From Streptomyces typhae (GTDB lineage Bacteria; Actinomycetota; Actinomycetes; Streptomycetales; Streptomycetaceae), in assembly GCF_009755605.1 (NCBI RefSeq), contig NZ_WPNZ01000005.1, positions 248,001-312,000 on the forward strand: a stretch of DNA of 64,000 bases, in the 5' to 3' direction. This document shows positions 8,560 to 17,626 of this stretch, in pieces. Each line of letters begins with the position of its first letter. Within the stretch, counting starts at the first letter, position 1. A model generated the notes under the pieces. It saw only the letters and a list, made by a program, of their open reading frames with translations, ran no database searches and was not told where the DNA came from. A program made the translations under genes and the position numbers.

Positions 8560-11343
8560 CTACACGGTATCACCGAGTAGCGGCGGAGTGAACGCGGGCA
8601 GCGTCAGGGCCGAGTGCGCGGGTCGTGCTGTCGCGGCGGGCAGGGTGACGAGGCCGCGCAGCATGGTGTCGCGTTGCTCCAGGGCCCGCGCCGTGGTGGG
8701 GAAGAGGGTGGCCCCGCCGTTGTCGACCAGGGCCTGGTTCATGGCGACGAACTCGCGCAGGCCGTGCTCGTACGCGGCGAAGGCCGCGGTGTGTTCCCGG
8801 TGCGTGGCAAGGGAGTCGGCGAGCACGTAGGCGCCGGCGAGTGCGAGGCTGGAGCCCTGGCCGGTGAGGAACGAGGGCGCGTACGCGGCGTCGCCGACGA
8901 GCGCGACGCGGCCCTGGGACCAGCGGGGCATACGGATCTGACCGGCCGTGTCGAAGAACAGGTCGTCCGCGTCGCGCAGGGCGTCGACCAGGCGCGGGAC
9001 CTCCCACCCCGCGTCCGCGAAGGCCGCGGCGACCAGGTCCCGTTGGGCGTCGGGGTTCCTGAACGCGCCCAGCGGCGGTTCCGGCCGGTGGAAGGTGAGG
9101 AAGGCGTGCAGCTCGTCGTCGTCCCCGACGGCGTAGAGGGCCGCGGCCCTCCCCGGGGTGTTCCACAGCACGAGCTCGTGGGAGAGCCCGAAGGTGTTCG
9201 GCATGGTGAAGAGAGCGAAGCAGTAGCCGAGATGGCGGTGGAACCGTCCTTCGGGGCCGAACAGGGACTCTCTGGTGTACGAGTGCATGCCGTCGGCGCC
9301 GATCACCAGGTCGAACGTACGGTGTCCGCCACCGCGGAACGTGACGTCGACCCCGTGCCCGGACTGGACGAAGGTGTCGACGGAGTCGTCGAAGAGGAAC
9401 TCCACGTCGTCACGTACCACTTCGTGGAGGGCCGCGGCCAGATCCCCGCGACGCACCTCCAGGTCCCGCCCCGCGACACCGCCGTCGACGGCACGCGGAC
9501 TGAGCGCGGCCACGGTGGCGCCGTCGGCGTCGAGGAACGTACAGCGCCGCGAGTCGATGTGGGCGTCCCGCAGCCGCGGCAGGATGCCCATCCGCCGGAC
9601 CACCTCGATCGCGGTACCGCGGATGTCGATCGGATAGCCCCCGGCGCGCGGCGCGCCGGCCTTCTCCACCACGGTGACCGCGAAGCCTGACCGGTGCAGC
9701 CAGTACGCGAGGGCGGGACCGGCGATGCTCGCTCCGGAGATCAGGACACTTCGCTTGGCGCGGGCGCGCACGCCCGTCGTCAGACCGTCGGATGTCGTCA
9801 TGCCTGGGCTCCTCGGCTCTTCGTGAGGTGGTTCTGCGGGGGGGTCCTGCACGGTGTGGCCTTGCGGGGTGTGGTCGTGCACGGTGTGGTCGCGCCGGGT
9901 GTGGTCGGCCGCGGTGTGGTCGTGCACGGTGTGGTCCTGCCGGGTGTGGCTCGGTGTGGTGTGGCTCTTCGTGAGGCGGACGACGAGGAGGGAGAGTGTG
10001 GCGACGGCCCCGGCGACGGCGAAGCCGGTGGCGAAGGCCGGTTCGGTCGGCAGGCCCGTCGCCGCGTCGGACCCGGCGTCGAGGATCGCGCCGCCGATCT
10101 GCACACCGAGGGCGACGCCGATCACCCGCGTCACCACGAGCAGGCTGGTGGCGATGCCCGTGTCCCTGGTCTCGACGGCCGTCGCGGTGCGGGTGAGCAG
10201 CGCCGTGGAGGCGACACCCGCGGCCGCCGCGGTCAGCGCCTTGGCGACCATGAGCTGCCACGCCGCGGCGTGCAGCGTCGCCAGGGCGATCGTCGTGACC
10301 GCCGTGACGACGGCGCCCCCCACGAGCACGGCGCGCAGCCCGGCACGCCGCGCCACGACCCCGCCCACCGAGTCGCTCACCGCCCCTGCGACGGCACCGG
10401 GCAGCAGCAACAGGCCGATGTCGGTGGTGCCGAGTCCGAAGCCGTACCCGTCGGCCGAGATAGCGAACAGCTGCGGGAGCAGGAAGCTCACCATCCCGAA
10501 ACTGGTGGTGACGACCAACGTGAGCGCGCACGAGTGCCACATCGCGGGCTTCGCCAGCATCCGCAGATCGACCATCGGTGCGGCCGCGCGCCGTTCGACG
10601 GCGACCCAGCAGGCCGCGAGCGCGGCCACGGCCACCGCGACGCCGCCCGCCGCGAGGGGGGAGAGGCCCGCACCCGTCACCCGTACGAGTCCGAGCATGA
10701 ACACGAGCAGTGTGCCGCTCAGCAGGACCACGCCGGGCCAGTCGATCCTGTCGTCCGCGCGCACCGGCGGATCATGCGGCATGAGCCGGGCCACGACCGA
10801 CGTCGTCACGACGACCACGAGCGTGGGGAGCGCGAACATCCAGTGCCACGACATGCCTTCCGCGAGCGGCCCGGCAACCAGCGTCCCCACCATGCCGCCG
10901 CCCGTGAACAGCGCCATGACCAGGCCGATCGCCACCCGTGACGCGGGCCCGGACAGGTGTTTGCGCACCAGGATGAAGGACAGGGGCAACGCCCCCACCA
11001 TGACCCCTTGCAAGGTCTGGCCCACCAACAGGACCGGAAGGTTCGGCGCCACGGAGGCCAGCAGACCACCGGCCGAGACCACCGCCATCAGCAGGACGAG
11101 GACCCGTTTCCCGCCGTGGCGGTCGCCCAGCTTGCCCGCGACGGGTGCGACCACCGCGCCGGTGATGAGTAACGTGTTGCCGATCAGGGCCCCTTCGGCG
11201 GGACTGACTCCCAACTCGCGTTGCAACTGGGGGAGCGCGGGCTCCACCACCGACTGCAGGGTGCCGAGGGCCAGGGCCAGGATGCCGAGGGCACCGATCG
11301 ACAACCTCCCGATGCGGGCAGGGGGAATCACAGCTACGGACAT
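8560..11343 (-). CDS. MFS transporter fused in frame to FAD-dependent monooxygenase
   Basis: One uninterrupted frame of 927 residues. Residues about 1-460 are a 12-14-helix MFS permease (motif-A-like GKLGDRHGGKR; start MSVAVIPPARIG at ATG 11343 with AGAGGA upstream). Residues about 465-510 form a His-rich linker with HT every five residues. From ATG 9801 onward there is a 413-residue class A flavoprotein hydroxylase with GASIAGPALAYWLHRSG (FAD, GxGxxG-like), DLVIGADGMHS and GRVALVGDAAYAPS (GD motif). GAGGAG lies 8 nt before the internal ATG 9801, so separate internal initiation is possible. Together the two parts suggest export and inactivation of an aromatic compound or antibiotic (Tet(X)-like chemistry), which is inference. 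Confidence 0.82.
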   Translation of the reverse strand: MSVAVIPPARIGRLSIGALGILALALGTLQSVVEPALPQLQRELGVSPAEGALIGNTLLITGAVVAPVAGKLGDRHGGKRVLVLLMAVVSAGGLLASVAPNLPVLLVGQTLQGVMVGALPLSFILVRKHLSGPASRVAIGLVMALFTGGGMVGTLVAGPLAEGMSWHWMFALPTLVVVVTTSVVARLMPHDPPVRADDRIDWPGVVLLSGTLLVFMLGLVRVTGAGLSPLAAGGVAVAVAALAACWVAVERRAAAPMVDLRMLAKPAMWHSCALTLVVTTSFGMVSFLLPQLFAISADGYGFGLGTTDIGLLLLPGAVAGAVSDSVGGVVARRAGLRAVLVGGAVVTAVTTIALATLHAAAWQLMVAKALTAAAAGVASTALLTRTATAVETRDTGIATSLLVVTRVIGVALGVQIGGAILDAGSDAATGLPTEPAFATGFAVAGAVATLSLLVVRLTKSHTTPSHTRQDHTVHDHTAADHTRRDHTVHDHTPQGHTVQDPPAEPPHEEPRSPGMTTSDGLTTGVRARAKRSVLISGASIAGPALAYWLHRSGFAVTVVEKAGAPRAGGYPIDIRGTAIEVVRRMGILPRLRDAHIDSRRCTFLDADGATVAALSPRAVDGGVAGRDLEVRRGDLAAALHEVVRDDVEFLFDDSVDTFVQSGHGVDVTFRGGGHRTFDLVIGADGMHSYTRESLFGPEGRFHRHLGYCFALFTMPNTFGLSHELVLWNTPGRAAALYAVGDDDELHAFLTFHRPEPPLGAFRNPDAQRDLVAAAFADAGWEVPRLVDALRDADDLFFDTAGQIRMPRWSQGRVALVGDAAYAPSFLTGQGSSLALAGAYVLADSLATHREHTAAFAAYEHGLREFVAMNQALVDNGGATLFPTTARALEQRDTMLRGLVTLPAATARPAHSALTLPAFTPPLLGDTV
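9850..9965. repeat. 15-bp coding repeat encoding the His-Thr linker
   Basis: Imperfect 15-bp units with a core GTGTGGTCGTGCACG or GTGTGGTC[CG][CT]GC, about eight copies, all in frame. On the minus strand they encode pentapeptides of the DHTxx type. The block lies exactly at the junction between the permease and monooxygenase halves. Confidence 0.9.
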
Positions 11344-11652
11344 GGGCGTCCTCTTCGTCGTCGAGGTGCGCGCCTTCGTCGTCGGGGGTGCGCGCGCCTC
11401 CCACGCTCCCCGTCGGCGCCCCGCCCGGCATCGTCCGCCGCCGCCGTTTCCCCCTGGTGCGCCGGGACCAGCCGCGCACCCGCCCTGGTGCCTGCGCACT
11501 ACCCCTGACCCGGGTTGCCCCGATGCGGGGTTGTCCGGTGACCAAGCGCGCGTGCCGGACATACTTGACGCGTGTCCGGGCCCGTCTCCCGCCCGCGCCC
11601 GGCACACGCACCGACCCACCCGCCCACGAGTGTCGAGGATGAGGACCACGCG

Positions 11653-11907
11653 ATGAGTGAGAAGGCCCGGAAGCTGTTCAAGGCACTGGACCTCGACGAG
11701 AACGGAACGCTGAGCCGGGTGGAGGTGATCGTCGCGCTGCGGACGAAGGGGCCCTCCCTGGCCGCGTCGGGGGACCTGCCGTTCTGGGGCCTCGGGGACG
11801 CCGACGACTCCTCCGCGCTGTTCGACGCCGCCGACCAGAACGGGGACGCGGTCCTGACGATCGAGGAGTTCGAGGCGGTCGTCGACCGCCGCTTCGGCTG
11901 GCACTGA
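11653..11907 (+). CDS. Small EF-hand calcium-binding protein
   Basis: An 84-residue cytosolic protein with two EF-hand loops, DLDENGTLSRVE (about residues 14-25) and DAADQNGDAVLTIEEF (about 60-75). Each loop has Asp at position 1, Asp/Asn at 3 and 5, Gly at 6 and Glu at 12. It resembles the short calmodulin-like proteins known from Streptomyces. ATG 11653 is chosen because GAGGATGAGGA precedes it; an in-frame upstream start would add a Pro/His-rich tail lacking motifs. Confidence 0.88.
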   Translation: MSEKARKLFKALDLDENGTLSRVEVIVALRTKGPSLAASGDLPFWGLGDADDSSALFDAADQNGDAVLTIEEFEAVVDRRFGWH

Positions 11908-11947
11908 CCACGGACGAGGGCACGACCGCCGGGCCGCCCACGAGGGC

Positions 11948-13534
11948 TCAGCCGAGCAGCGCGACCGCCGCCGCGAGCAGGTCCCTGTTCCGCCCGGTGA
12001 CGTCGCGCCGGGTCAGCCGGTGCAGTTCGTCCGCCTGCACGCCGAGGTCCTCCAGGGGGACGTCGACGTTGCCGCGTGCTCGGGTGGCCCGCCGCAGCGC
12101 CACGCGGAACCCGGCGCCGCGCGGCAGCTGGCCGAGCAGCTCGGGCAGCCACACGCGCAGCAGCTCGTGCGTCCACACGTTGGCGCCGCCCGCGCCGGTG
12201 CGCCGGGCGGTGCCGAGGACGGGCCCGAGGGCGTTGTCCTGGAAACCGGCGGCGAAGATGTCGGCGGCCGAGTAGGACAGGGCGTCGGTGATCAGGACCT
12301 TCGGTCCGGTGTACCGCGGCAGACCGGCGGTGATCGCCTCGGGGTCGGTGAGCGGGAACGCCTGCGAGTACACCTCGCCGGTCTCCACCGCGTCCTGGAT
12401 CGAGCGCGTCCACACCCGGAAGGCGGGGTTCGAGCGGGCGAGGGCGAGCGCGGCGCGCGTCGTGGGCAGGGAGAAGCTCACCGGCGCGACGGGCCGCGCG
12501 CTCAGGACCTGAAGGGCGGACTCGGCTGCCGGGACATGGCCTCCGGGGTTGCCGCGGACGTCCACGACGAGACCGCCCGCCGGGGCGTCCTCGACGATCC
12601 GCGCCACGTGCTCGGCGAACGACCGGGCGCCCGCGACGTTGAACGAGAAGACGCGCAGATACCCGTACGAGCGGCCACGGATCCGCAGCGTCCGGTGGCT
12701 GACGGCGCCGCGCGGCGCCCGCGCGGCCGAACGCCGCTCCCGGGGCGGCGCGAAGAGCGCGCGCTTCACCTGCCTGCGGACCTCGCTCCCCACGTCGATG
12801 CCGAGCCCGGTCGCCAGTGTGGGAACGGGATCCTGCACGCGCCCCGCGCGCTGTTCGACGGCCCGTACGCGCCACGGCACCCGTGTCTCGCGGTGGCGTC
12901 CACCGGGGGTGCGGTAGGCCAGGAGCACCTGGTGCTCGTCCGGCGGCGGACCCGTGCGCAGCGGGCGCAGCGTCAGCGATTCGAGGCCGCGGGCCAGGCG
13001 CGCGTCGGCGTTGGAGCCCGCCTGGGCGGCCGCGTTGCGCTCGATGGCCCGCTCGACGGGAACCCCGTTGAAGGCGAGGAGTTCGGCGCCGACGTCGAGG
13101 CCCGCGTGCACGAGCGAGCTGTCGATCTTGGAGACGATGTGGTGGGGCGTCCCGTCGGGGTCGGCGTAGCCCTCGACGAGGAAGCCCAGCGTCGCCACGT
13201 GTCCGCGGTAGGGATCGGGCAGCTGATAGCCGGTGTGCAGGTCGCGCAGGTCACGGAAGACGTCCGTCAGCTCGGCGTGGAACTGCGGCTCGCTGAGGGG
13301 CTGGAGGCGGCGCTCCAACAGGCGCAGGCGCTGCACCGGATCGGTGGCGTGCATGGCCCGCTTGAGCGGGAGGTGGACGTACAGCTCCTCCAGGAGCACA
13401 CGGGCGGCGGCCACCAGCTGGTAGCGGGCGGCGAGCGGCAGCGGGTCGGCCTCGACCCGCTCCATGAACTCCTTGAGCCCGGTCGACTCCGGCAGGGTGC
13501 GGGCGGGTTCCGCGATCGCCGCGGTCGGGCTCAT
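11948..13534 (-). CDS. S41-family peptidase (tail-specific/tricorn-core-like)
   Basis: The 528-residue protein has an N-terminal helical region, a PDZ-like segment (LDVGAELLAFNGVPVE, about 160-175) and the S41 catalytic core. The core shows GGLVVDVRGNPGGH (oxyanion region, about 340) and VLITDALSYSAADIFAAGF, where the Ser of LSYSAAD is the expected nucleophile. No signal peptide is visible, so it is probably cytosolic. It is the last gene of an operon with the amidohydrolase and the UDG-like protein, starting 48 bp after the former. Its start codon lies in a 26-bp tandem duplication. Confidence 0.85.
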   Translation of the reverse strand: MSPTAAIAEPARTLPESTGLKEFMERVEADPLPLAARYQLVAAARVLLEELYVHLPLKRAMHATDPVQRLRLLERRLQPLSEPQFHAELTDVFRDLRDLHTGYQLPDPYRGHVATLGFLVEGYADPDGTPHHIVSKIDSSLVHAGLDVGAELLAFNGVPVERAIERNAAAQAGSNADARLARGLESLTLRPLRTGPPPDEHQVLLAYRTPGGRHRETRVPWRVRAVEQRAGRVQDPVPTLATGLGIDVGSEVRRQVKRALFAPPRERRSAARAPRGAVSHRTLRIRGRSYGYLRVFSFNVAGARSFAEHVARIVEDAPAGGLVVDVRGNPGGHVPAAESALQVLSARPVAPVSFSLPTTRAALALARSNPAFRVWTRSIQDAVETGEVYSQAFPLTDPEAITAGLPRYTGPKVLITDALSYSAADIFAAGFQDNALGPVLGTARRTGAGGANVWTHELLRVWLPELLGQLPRGAGFRVALRRATRARGNVDVPLEDLGVQADELHRLTRRDVTGRNRDLLAAAVALLG

Positions 13535-13577
13535 GACCGGATCACCACCGTAGGACTCATGACCGGATCACCACCGT
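13530..13577. repeat. Two-copy direct repeat at the S41 start
   Basis: A 22-bp sequence beginning CTCATGACCGGATCACC occurs at 13530-13551 and 13556-13577 (26-bp period). The left copy contains the complement of the S41 start codon; the right copy lies in the upstream gap and duplicates the ATG and its context. Confidence 0.9.
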
Positions 13578-13582
13578 CGAGC

Positions 13583-15136
13583 TCATGGGTAGTAGTCCGC
13601 GAGGTGCTGGAGCTGGGGCACGCCCGCGCGCGCGACCGCTGAGAAGAAGGCGGCGTCGTGCGTGAGCGGGTCCGGGCGCGGGACGACGAGGTCCAGCGGG
13701 ACCTCGCCCGCGGCGGCGAACGCGCCCGTGTCGCCCTCGGGCATGTCGCCGAACAGGGCCAGCGGCGCCTCGGGGTCGTCGAGCGGTCCGCCCCAGTCCG
13801 CGAGCGCGTCCTGGGAAGCGCGCCAGGCGGCGACCGGGTCGCCGCGTACCTTCTCCAACGCCCTTCTGACGCCGGGCCAGTCGAGGGCGGCGTCGGTCCG
13901 TCCGGGTTCGCGCACCGCCACCCGGCGCCTGCTCCCGGCCACCGTGATGGCGTCGGTGTCCTCCGCCCCGGTGGCCTTCATCAGGGACGGCGTGCCGTAG
14001 AACGGCCTGCCGCGCACCATCACCAGACGTATGTGGCGCTCGGTGGCGTCGATGAGATTGCGGTAGGCGTCCTGTGCCGGCGTGTGGTGTTCGAGTACCA
14101 GCAGGTCGGCCGCGCTGCCACGCCGCAGACGGCCCACGTGCGGGCCCCAGGCGGTCGCCAGGGCGTCCCCGGGGTTGGCGGTGACCATGTCGCACAGCTC
14201 GCGGTCGCTGAAGCGCCCGCCCAGCTCGTGGCGGTTGACGGCGTCGGCGACCTTCAGCTCGCCGAGCACGTTCTTGGTGCCCGACGGCGACCAGTCGGAG
14301 CCGAGCGCGATGCGCAGGCCCTTCTTGTCCGCCTCGACCACGTCCGTCGTCTCGTGGTACAGCCAGTGGTTGGAGAACGGCGACCACACGACGGTGGCCT
14401 TCTCGGCCGCGTCGACGGCGGTCACCGCGCTCTGCCACTTCTTGAAGTCGGCCGCGGTCAGGGCGGTGGCGTGCACGCCGATCAGGCCGGGCCGCAGGCA
14501 GGGTTCGAGGTCCTCGAACTCGCGGCGGACGATCGTTCCGACCCTGCCCTCGGCGACGTGGTAGATCAGCAGCCGGGTGCCGTCGAGCTTGGGCGCCCGC
14601 TCCTCGCGCAGCACCTCGGCGTCGAGCTGGAGCGCCGCGGTCATCACCATGTCGGCGCCCGCGGGCAGCTTCTCGTTGTCGATGATCCGCAGCAGCCAGC
14701 CGTCGACGGGACGGGTCGACAGCGGGGCGCCCTGGATGGCAGTAGTCCCGCCGATCAGGGCTTTGACCTCGACGTATTTGAGGAGCGCCTCGGGTGCGGC
14801 CTGGCCGAGCACCTTGGCGGGCCAGGTGACCGACGTCGAGTAGTCCGGCGGATGCTTCTCGCCGACCCACCGGTCGTGGTGCTGATAGGGCACGCCGGGC
14901 GCCTCCCACAGCGGGAGCGTGTTGTAGAGCAGGTGGTTGTGCAGGTCGATCAGGCCCGGCAGGATCAGCCCGCCCGTGTCCGTCGACGGCGCCTGCGCGA
15001 ACCCCGTGGGCGGTGCCTGCCCCGCCGCGCGCACCGCGGCGACCCGGCCGTCGTCACCGACGTACACGTCTCCGGGGTCCAGGATCCGGTGGTCCTCGTC
15101 GCAGGTGACCACCGTGCCCCGCAGCACGAGCGCCAT
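13583..15136 (-). CDS. Amidohydrolase-superfamily metal-dependent hydrolase
   Basis: This 517-residue protein opens with the beta-sandwich typical of cytosine-deaminase-like hydrolases (GTVVTCDEDHRILDPGDVYV). The metal-binding LPGLIDLHNHLLYN follows, then IGVHATALT, a SNHWLYHET segment and LGSDWSPSGTKNVLGELK, with the terminal Asp ligand in GSD. The chain is longer than usual at its C-terminus. The substrate is unknown. Its ATG overlaps the upstream gene's TGA by one base (TGATG), so it is translationally coupled to the UDG-like gene. Confidence 0.88.
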   Translation of the reverse strand: MALVLRGTVVTCDEDHRILDPGDVYVGDDGRVAAVRAAGQAPPTGFAQAPSTDTGGLILPGLIDLHNHLLYNTLPLWEAPGVPYQHHDRWVGEKHPPDYSTSVTWPAKVLGQAAPEALLKYVEVKALIGGTTAIQGAPLSTRPVDGWLLRIIDNEKLPAGADMVMTAALQLDAEVLREERAPKLDGTRLLIYHVAEGRVGTIVRREFEDLEPCLRPGLIGVHATALTAADFKKWQSAVTAVDAAEKATVVWSPFSNHWLYHETTDVVEADKKGLRIALGSDWSPSGTKNVLGELKVADAVNRHELGGRFSDRELCDMVTANPGDALATAWGPHVGRLRRGSAADLLVLEHHTPAQDAYRNLIDATERHIRLVMVRGRPFYGTPSLMKATGAEDTDAITVAGSRRRVAVREPGRTDAALDWPGVRRALEKVRGDPVAAWRASQDALADWGGPLDDPEAPLALFGDMPEGDTGAFAAAGEVPLDLVVPRPDPLTHDAAFFSAVARAGVPQLQHLADYYP

Positions 15137-15903
15137 CAGCCCGGCGCCTTCCACAGCAGCGTGTGCTTGTCGTCCGGCGACGGGCGGCTGACGGAGTTCT
15201 GCGGTCCGCCCGCGGTGGCCCGTACCCAGGCGTCGTCGCCGAGGAACTGCGGGGCGCCGAAGGGCAGATCGCGGCGGGGGACCGCGCTGTAGTCGGACTC
15301 GCGGAACTCGGTGCCGTAGGTGGGGCCGGTGTTGTCCCCGTCGTCGTCCGGGGTCACCACCTCCCGCAGCTCGGCGACGGCGTCGCGCCAGGCGTCGAGG
15401 AGGGCCACCGGATCGTGGCTGGAGGGGTGGGGGACCTCGACGAGCGGCACATGCGGGCGTGCGGCCCACAGCCGCACCGCCTCGCGTGCCATGAACCCCA
15501 TGGCGACGACTGCCTGCAGGGTGGCGTCCGTGGCCCGGTCGAAGACGGCGTTGCGCCACTGCTTCTGCTCCGGGTCGTCGAGCCGTTCCTTCATGGCGAA
15601 CGCCTGGCTCGGGTGGACCGCGTAGGCCCACGCGTTGAGACAGACGTAGGAGCGTGTCAGGCCGAGCTTGCTGAGGAAACCCTGGACGCGCTGGCCCGCG
15701 TTGCCGACGAGGCTGCGCCCGGCGATCCGCTCGGTCGGGCCCGGGTCCGATGCCACGATCAGCAGACGGGCCGAACCGTCGAGGCGGCCGCGGTAGAAGA
15801 CCGGCCCCCAGTCGAACCAGAAGGCGTCCTCGACGGGCGGATCGGGCACCTGCGTCAGCAAGTCGGCGAACAGGGCCGTCGGCCCGCGGTCGAACTCCGG
15901 CAT
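15136..15903 (-). CDS. Uracil-DNA-glycosylase-family protein
   Basis: A 255-residue protein with UDG-superfamily features: LLIVASDPGPTERIAGRSLVG (motif A-like, acidic residue in SDPGP), FLSKLGLTRSYVCLNAWAY, and VEVPHPSSHDP (motif C-like, His). Family 4/5-like UDGs share these blocks, but no iron-sulfur Cys cluster is seen here. ATG 15903 is chosen over GTG 15921 because the latter overlaps the GAGGAGG ribosome site. First gene of the three-gene operon. Its role as a repair enzyme, or one acting on another nucleobase together with the amidohydrolase, is open. Confidence 0.8.
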   Translation of the reverse strand: MPEFDRGPTALFADLLTQVPDPPVEDAFWFDWGPVFYRGRLDGSARLLIVASDPGPTERIAGRSLVGNAGQRVQGFLSKLGLTRSYVCLNAWAYAVHPSQAFAMKERLDDPEQKQWRNAVFDRATDATLQAVVAMGFMAREAVRLWAARPHVPLVEVPHPSSHDPVALLDAWRDAVAELREVVTPDDDGDNTGPTYGTEFRESDYSAVPRRDLPFGAPQFLGDDAWVRATAGGPQNSVSRPSPDDKHTLLWKAPG

Positions 15904-15996
15904 GGGTGAGCGCCTCCTCACCGGCGGGTTCGGCTCGCGCCCGCGAGCTGGGACAGGGGGCTCGGCGGCCGCAACCCGGCGTACACCATCAGTGCA

Positions 15997-16938
15997 TCAT
16001 TTACCTCCATCTGGTGCAAATGGAGCATGTTCGGTTGGCTCTTCAGAACCGTTGGGTTCCGAACCGAGGGGTTCCGAACCGAGGAGTTCGAGGAAGGCGG
16101 CGGCAGCGGGTGACGGCGGGAACCGGCTCCAGACGAGGTGTTCCACCCGTACGGGACCGTCGGTGACCGGAACGGTGCGCACGCCGTGCAGCTCCGCGGC
16201 GAACCTCCCGGGCAGCAGGGCGATGCCCAGGCCGTGCCGGACCATCCGCACCATGAGCTCGGCACCGGACACCTCGAAGGCGACCTCACGCCGCAGCCCG
16301 GCCGCCGCGAACGCCCGGTCCGACTGCGCGCGGGCGGCGCTGCCCTCGGCGAAGTCGACGAACGCCTCGTCGGCGAGCCGGCCCAGGTCCACCTCGGGGC
16401 GGGCGGCCAGCGGATGGTCCGGGGCGACGACGGCGACGTGCCGCCCGTGGGCGAGTTCCCGGTGGCGTACGCCCCGCGGCCGGAATCCGGGCAGCACGCC
16501 GAGGAAGGCCGCGTCGAGGAGACCGTCGCGCACCTGCTCGACGAGGCGCTCGCTGGAGCCCGCCCGCAGACTGATCCGCACCCGGGGGTAGCGCAGGCGG
16601 TAGTCCCGCAGCACGGCCGGCAGATCGACGGCCGTCACGGTGGGGATCGATCCGACGGTCAGCCCGCCCCGTATCTCACCGGTGGCCGCGGCCACTTCCG
16701 CGCGGGCCCGCTCGGCGGCCTCCAACGCCTGCCGGGCGGCGGGCAGGAAGGCCTCACCGGCGGCGGTCAGCCGCACCCGGCGACTGGTCCGCTCGAACAG
16801 CCGGGCACCCAGTTCCTTCTCCAGGCGGGCCACCTGATGACTCAGGGCGGACTGTACGACGTGGCACCGTTCGGCGGCACGGGTGAAGCTCGCCGTGTCC
16901 GCCACGGCGAGGACGTAACGCATCTGCTGGAGATCCAT
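15997..16938 (-). CDS. LysR-family transcriptional regulator
   Basis: This 313-residue protein has the LysR N-terminal winged helix (MDLQQMRYVLAVADTASFTRAAERCHV, recognition helix SALSHQVARLEKELGARLFER). A periplasmic-binding-like effector domain follows (GGLTVGSIPTVTAVDLPAVL through GIALLPGRFAAEL). The C-terminus carries a short LGSEP repeat produced by a duplicated GGTTCCGAACCGAG element. It is divergent from the VOC gene, the usual LysR target arrangement, and its start lies 2 bp from a perfect palindrome. Confidence 0.95.
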   Translation of the reverse strand: MDLQQMRYVLAVADTASFTRAAERCHVVQSALSHQVARLEKELGARLFERTSRRVRLTAAGEAFLPAARQALEAAERARAEVAAATGEIRGGLTVGSIPTVTAVDLPAVLRDYRLRYPRVRISLRAGSSERLVEQVRDGLLDAAFLGVLPGFRPRGVRHRELAHGRHVAVVAPDHPLAARPEVDLGRLADEAFVDFAEGSAARAQSDRAFAAAGLRREVAFEVSGAELMVRMVRHGLGIALLPGRFAAELHGVRTVPVTDGPVRVEHLVWSRFPPSPAAAAFLELLGSEPLGSEPNGSEEPTEHAPFAPDGGK

Positions 16939-16940
16939 CG

Positions 16941-16963
16941 ATCCATCGTGAAACACGATGGAT
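16941..16963. promoter_or_regulatory. Palindrome, candidate LysR binding site
   Basis: Perfect 10-bp arms ATCCATCGTG / CACGATGGAT are separated by AAA. The site lies between lysR and the VOC gene, 2 bp before the lysR start. ATCCATCG also recurs within lysR codon 1. An ACATGTGT element follows at 16975-16982. Confidence 0.65.
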
Positions 16964-17097
16964 ACCGATGACAAACATGTGTTGGACCGATGGATGCCCG
17001 TAGGGCGATGCTGAAGTCGACGGCGGGCCGGGGCAGTCGAGAACCGGCCGCACCGCTGCACCACCAGTCCCGTACCCCTCAACCCGCGGAGATTCCC

Positions 17098-17487
17098 ATG
17101 CGTGTGATCGCCTTCGACCACCTCGTCCTCAACACCGCCGACATCGAGCGCTCGCTCGCCTTCTACACCGGCCCGCTGGGGCTTGAACCCGTGCGCGTGG
17201 AGGAGTGGCGCGCCGGCGAGGCGCCCTTCCCGTCGGTGCGGGTGAGCCCCACCACGATCATCGACCTCGTCGAGTCGCCCGACGGCAGACCGGAGGGCAC
17301 CAACGTCGACCACATCTGCCTGGTGGTGGAACCGCTCGACTGGCAGGAGGTCATCGACTCCGGTGTCTTCACGGTGGTGGACGGCCCCGGCAAGCGCTTC
17401 GGCGCGCGCGGCACCGCCATCTCCCTGTACGTGCGCGACCCGGACGGCAACACCGTGGAGCTGCGCTGGTACCCGGAGGCCTCCTGA
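17098..17487 (+). CDS. VOC-family (glyoxalase/dioxygenase superfamily) protein
   Basis: The 129-residue protein folds as two beta-alpha-beta-beta-beta units. Metal ligands are likely His in AFDHLVLNTADIERSLAFYT, His in NVDHICLVVE and Glu in DGNTVELRWYPE. ATG 17098 is preceded by GGAGATT. Single-domain VOC proteins include glyoxalase I-like enzymes and antibiotic-binding resistance proteins; the motif set does not decide which. It is divergently transcribed from lysR. Confidence 0.9.
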   Translation: MRVIAFDHLVLNTADIERSLAFYTGPLGLEPVRVEEWRAGEAPFPSVRVSPTTIIDLVESPDGRPEGTNVDHICLVVEPLDWQEVIDSGVFTVVDGPGKRFGARGTAISLYVRDPDGNTVELRWYPEAS

Positions 17488-17626
17488 GGTCCGGGCGCAC
17501 GCGGACAACAGCCCGATGCCACAAGCGCGTTGACGACAAGTTCCGGGCACTGCTCAACCACGGTGCGTTTGTTCGCGGTCCTCATATGCGGTACCGCTCT
17601 GTGCAGACGATTGTGAGGAGTAGGGA

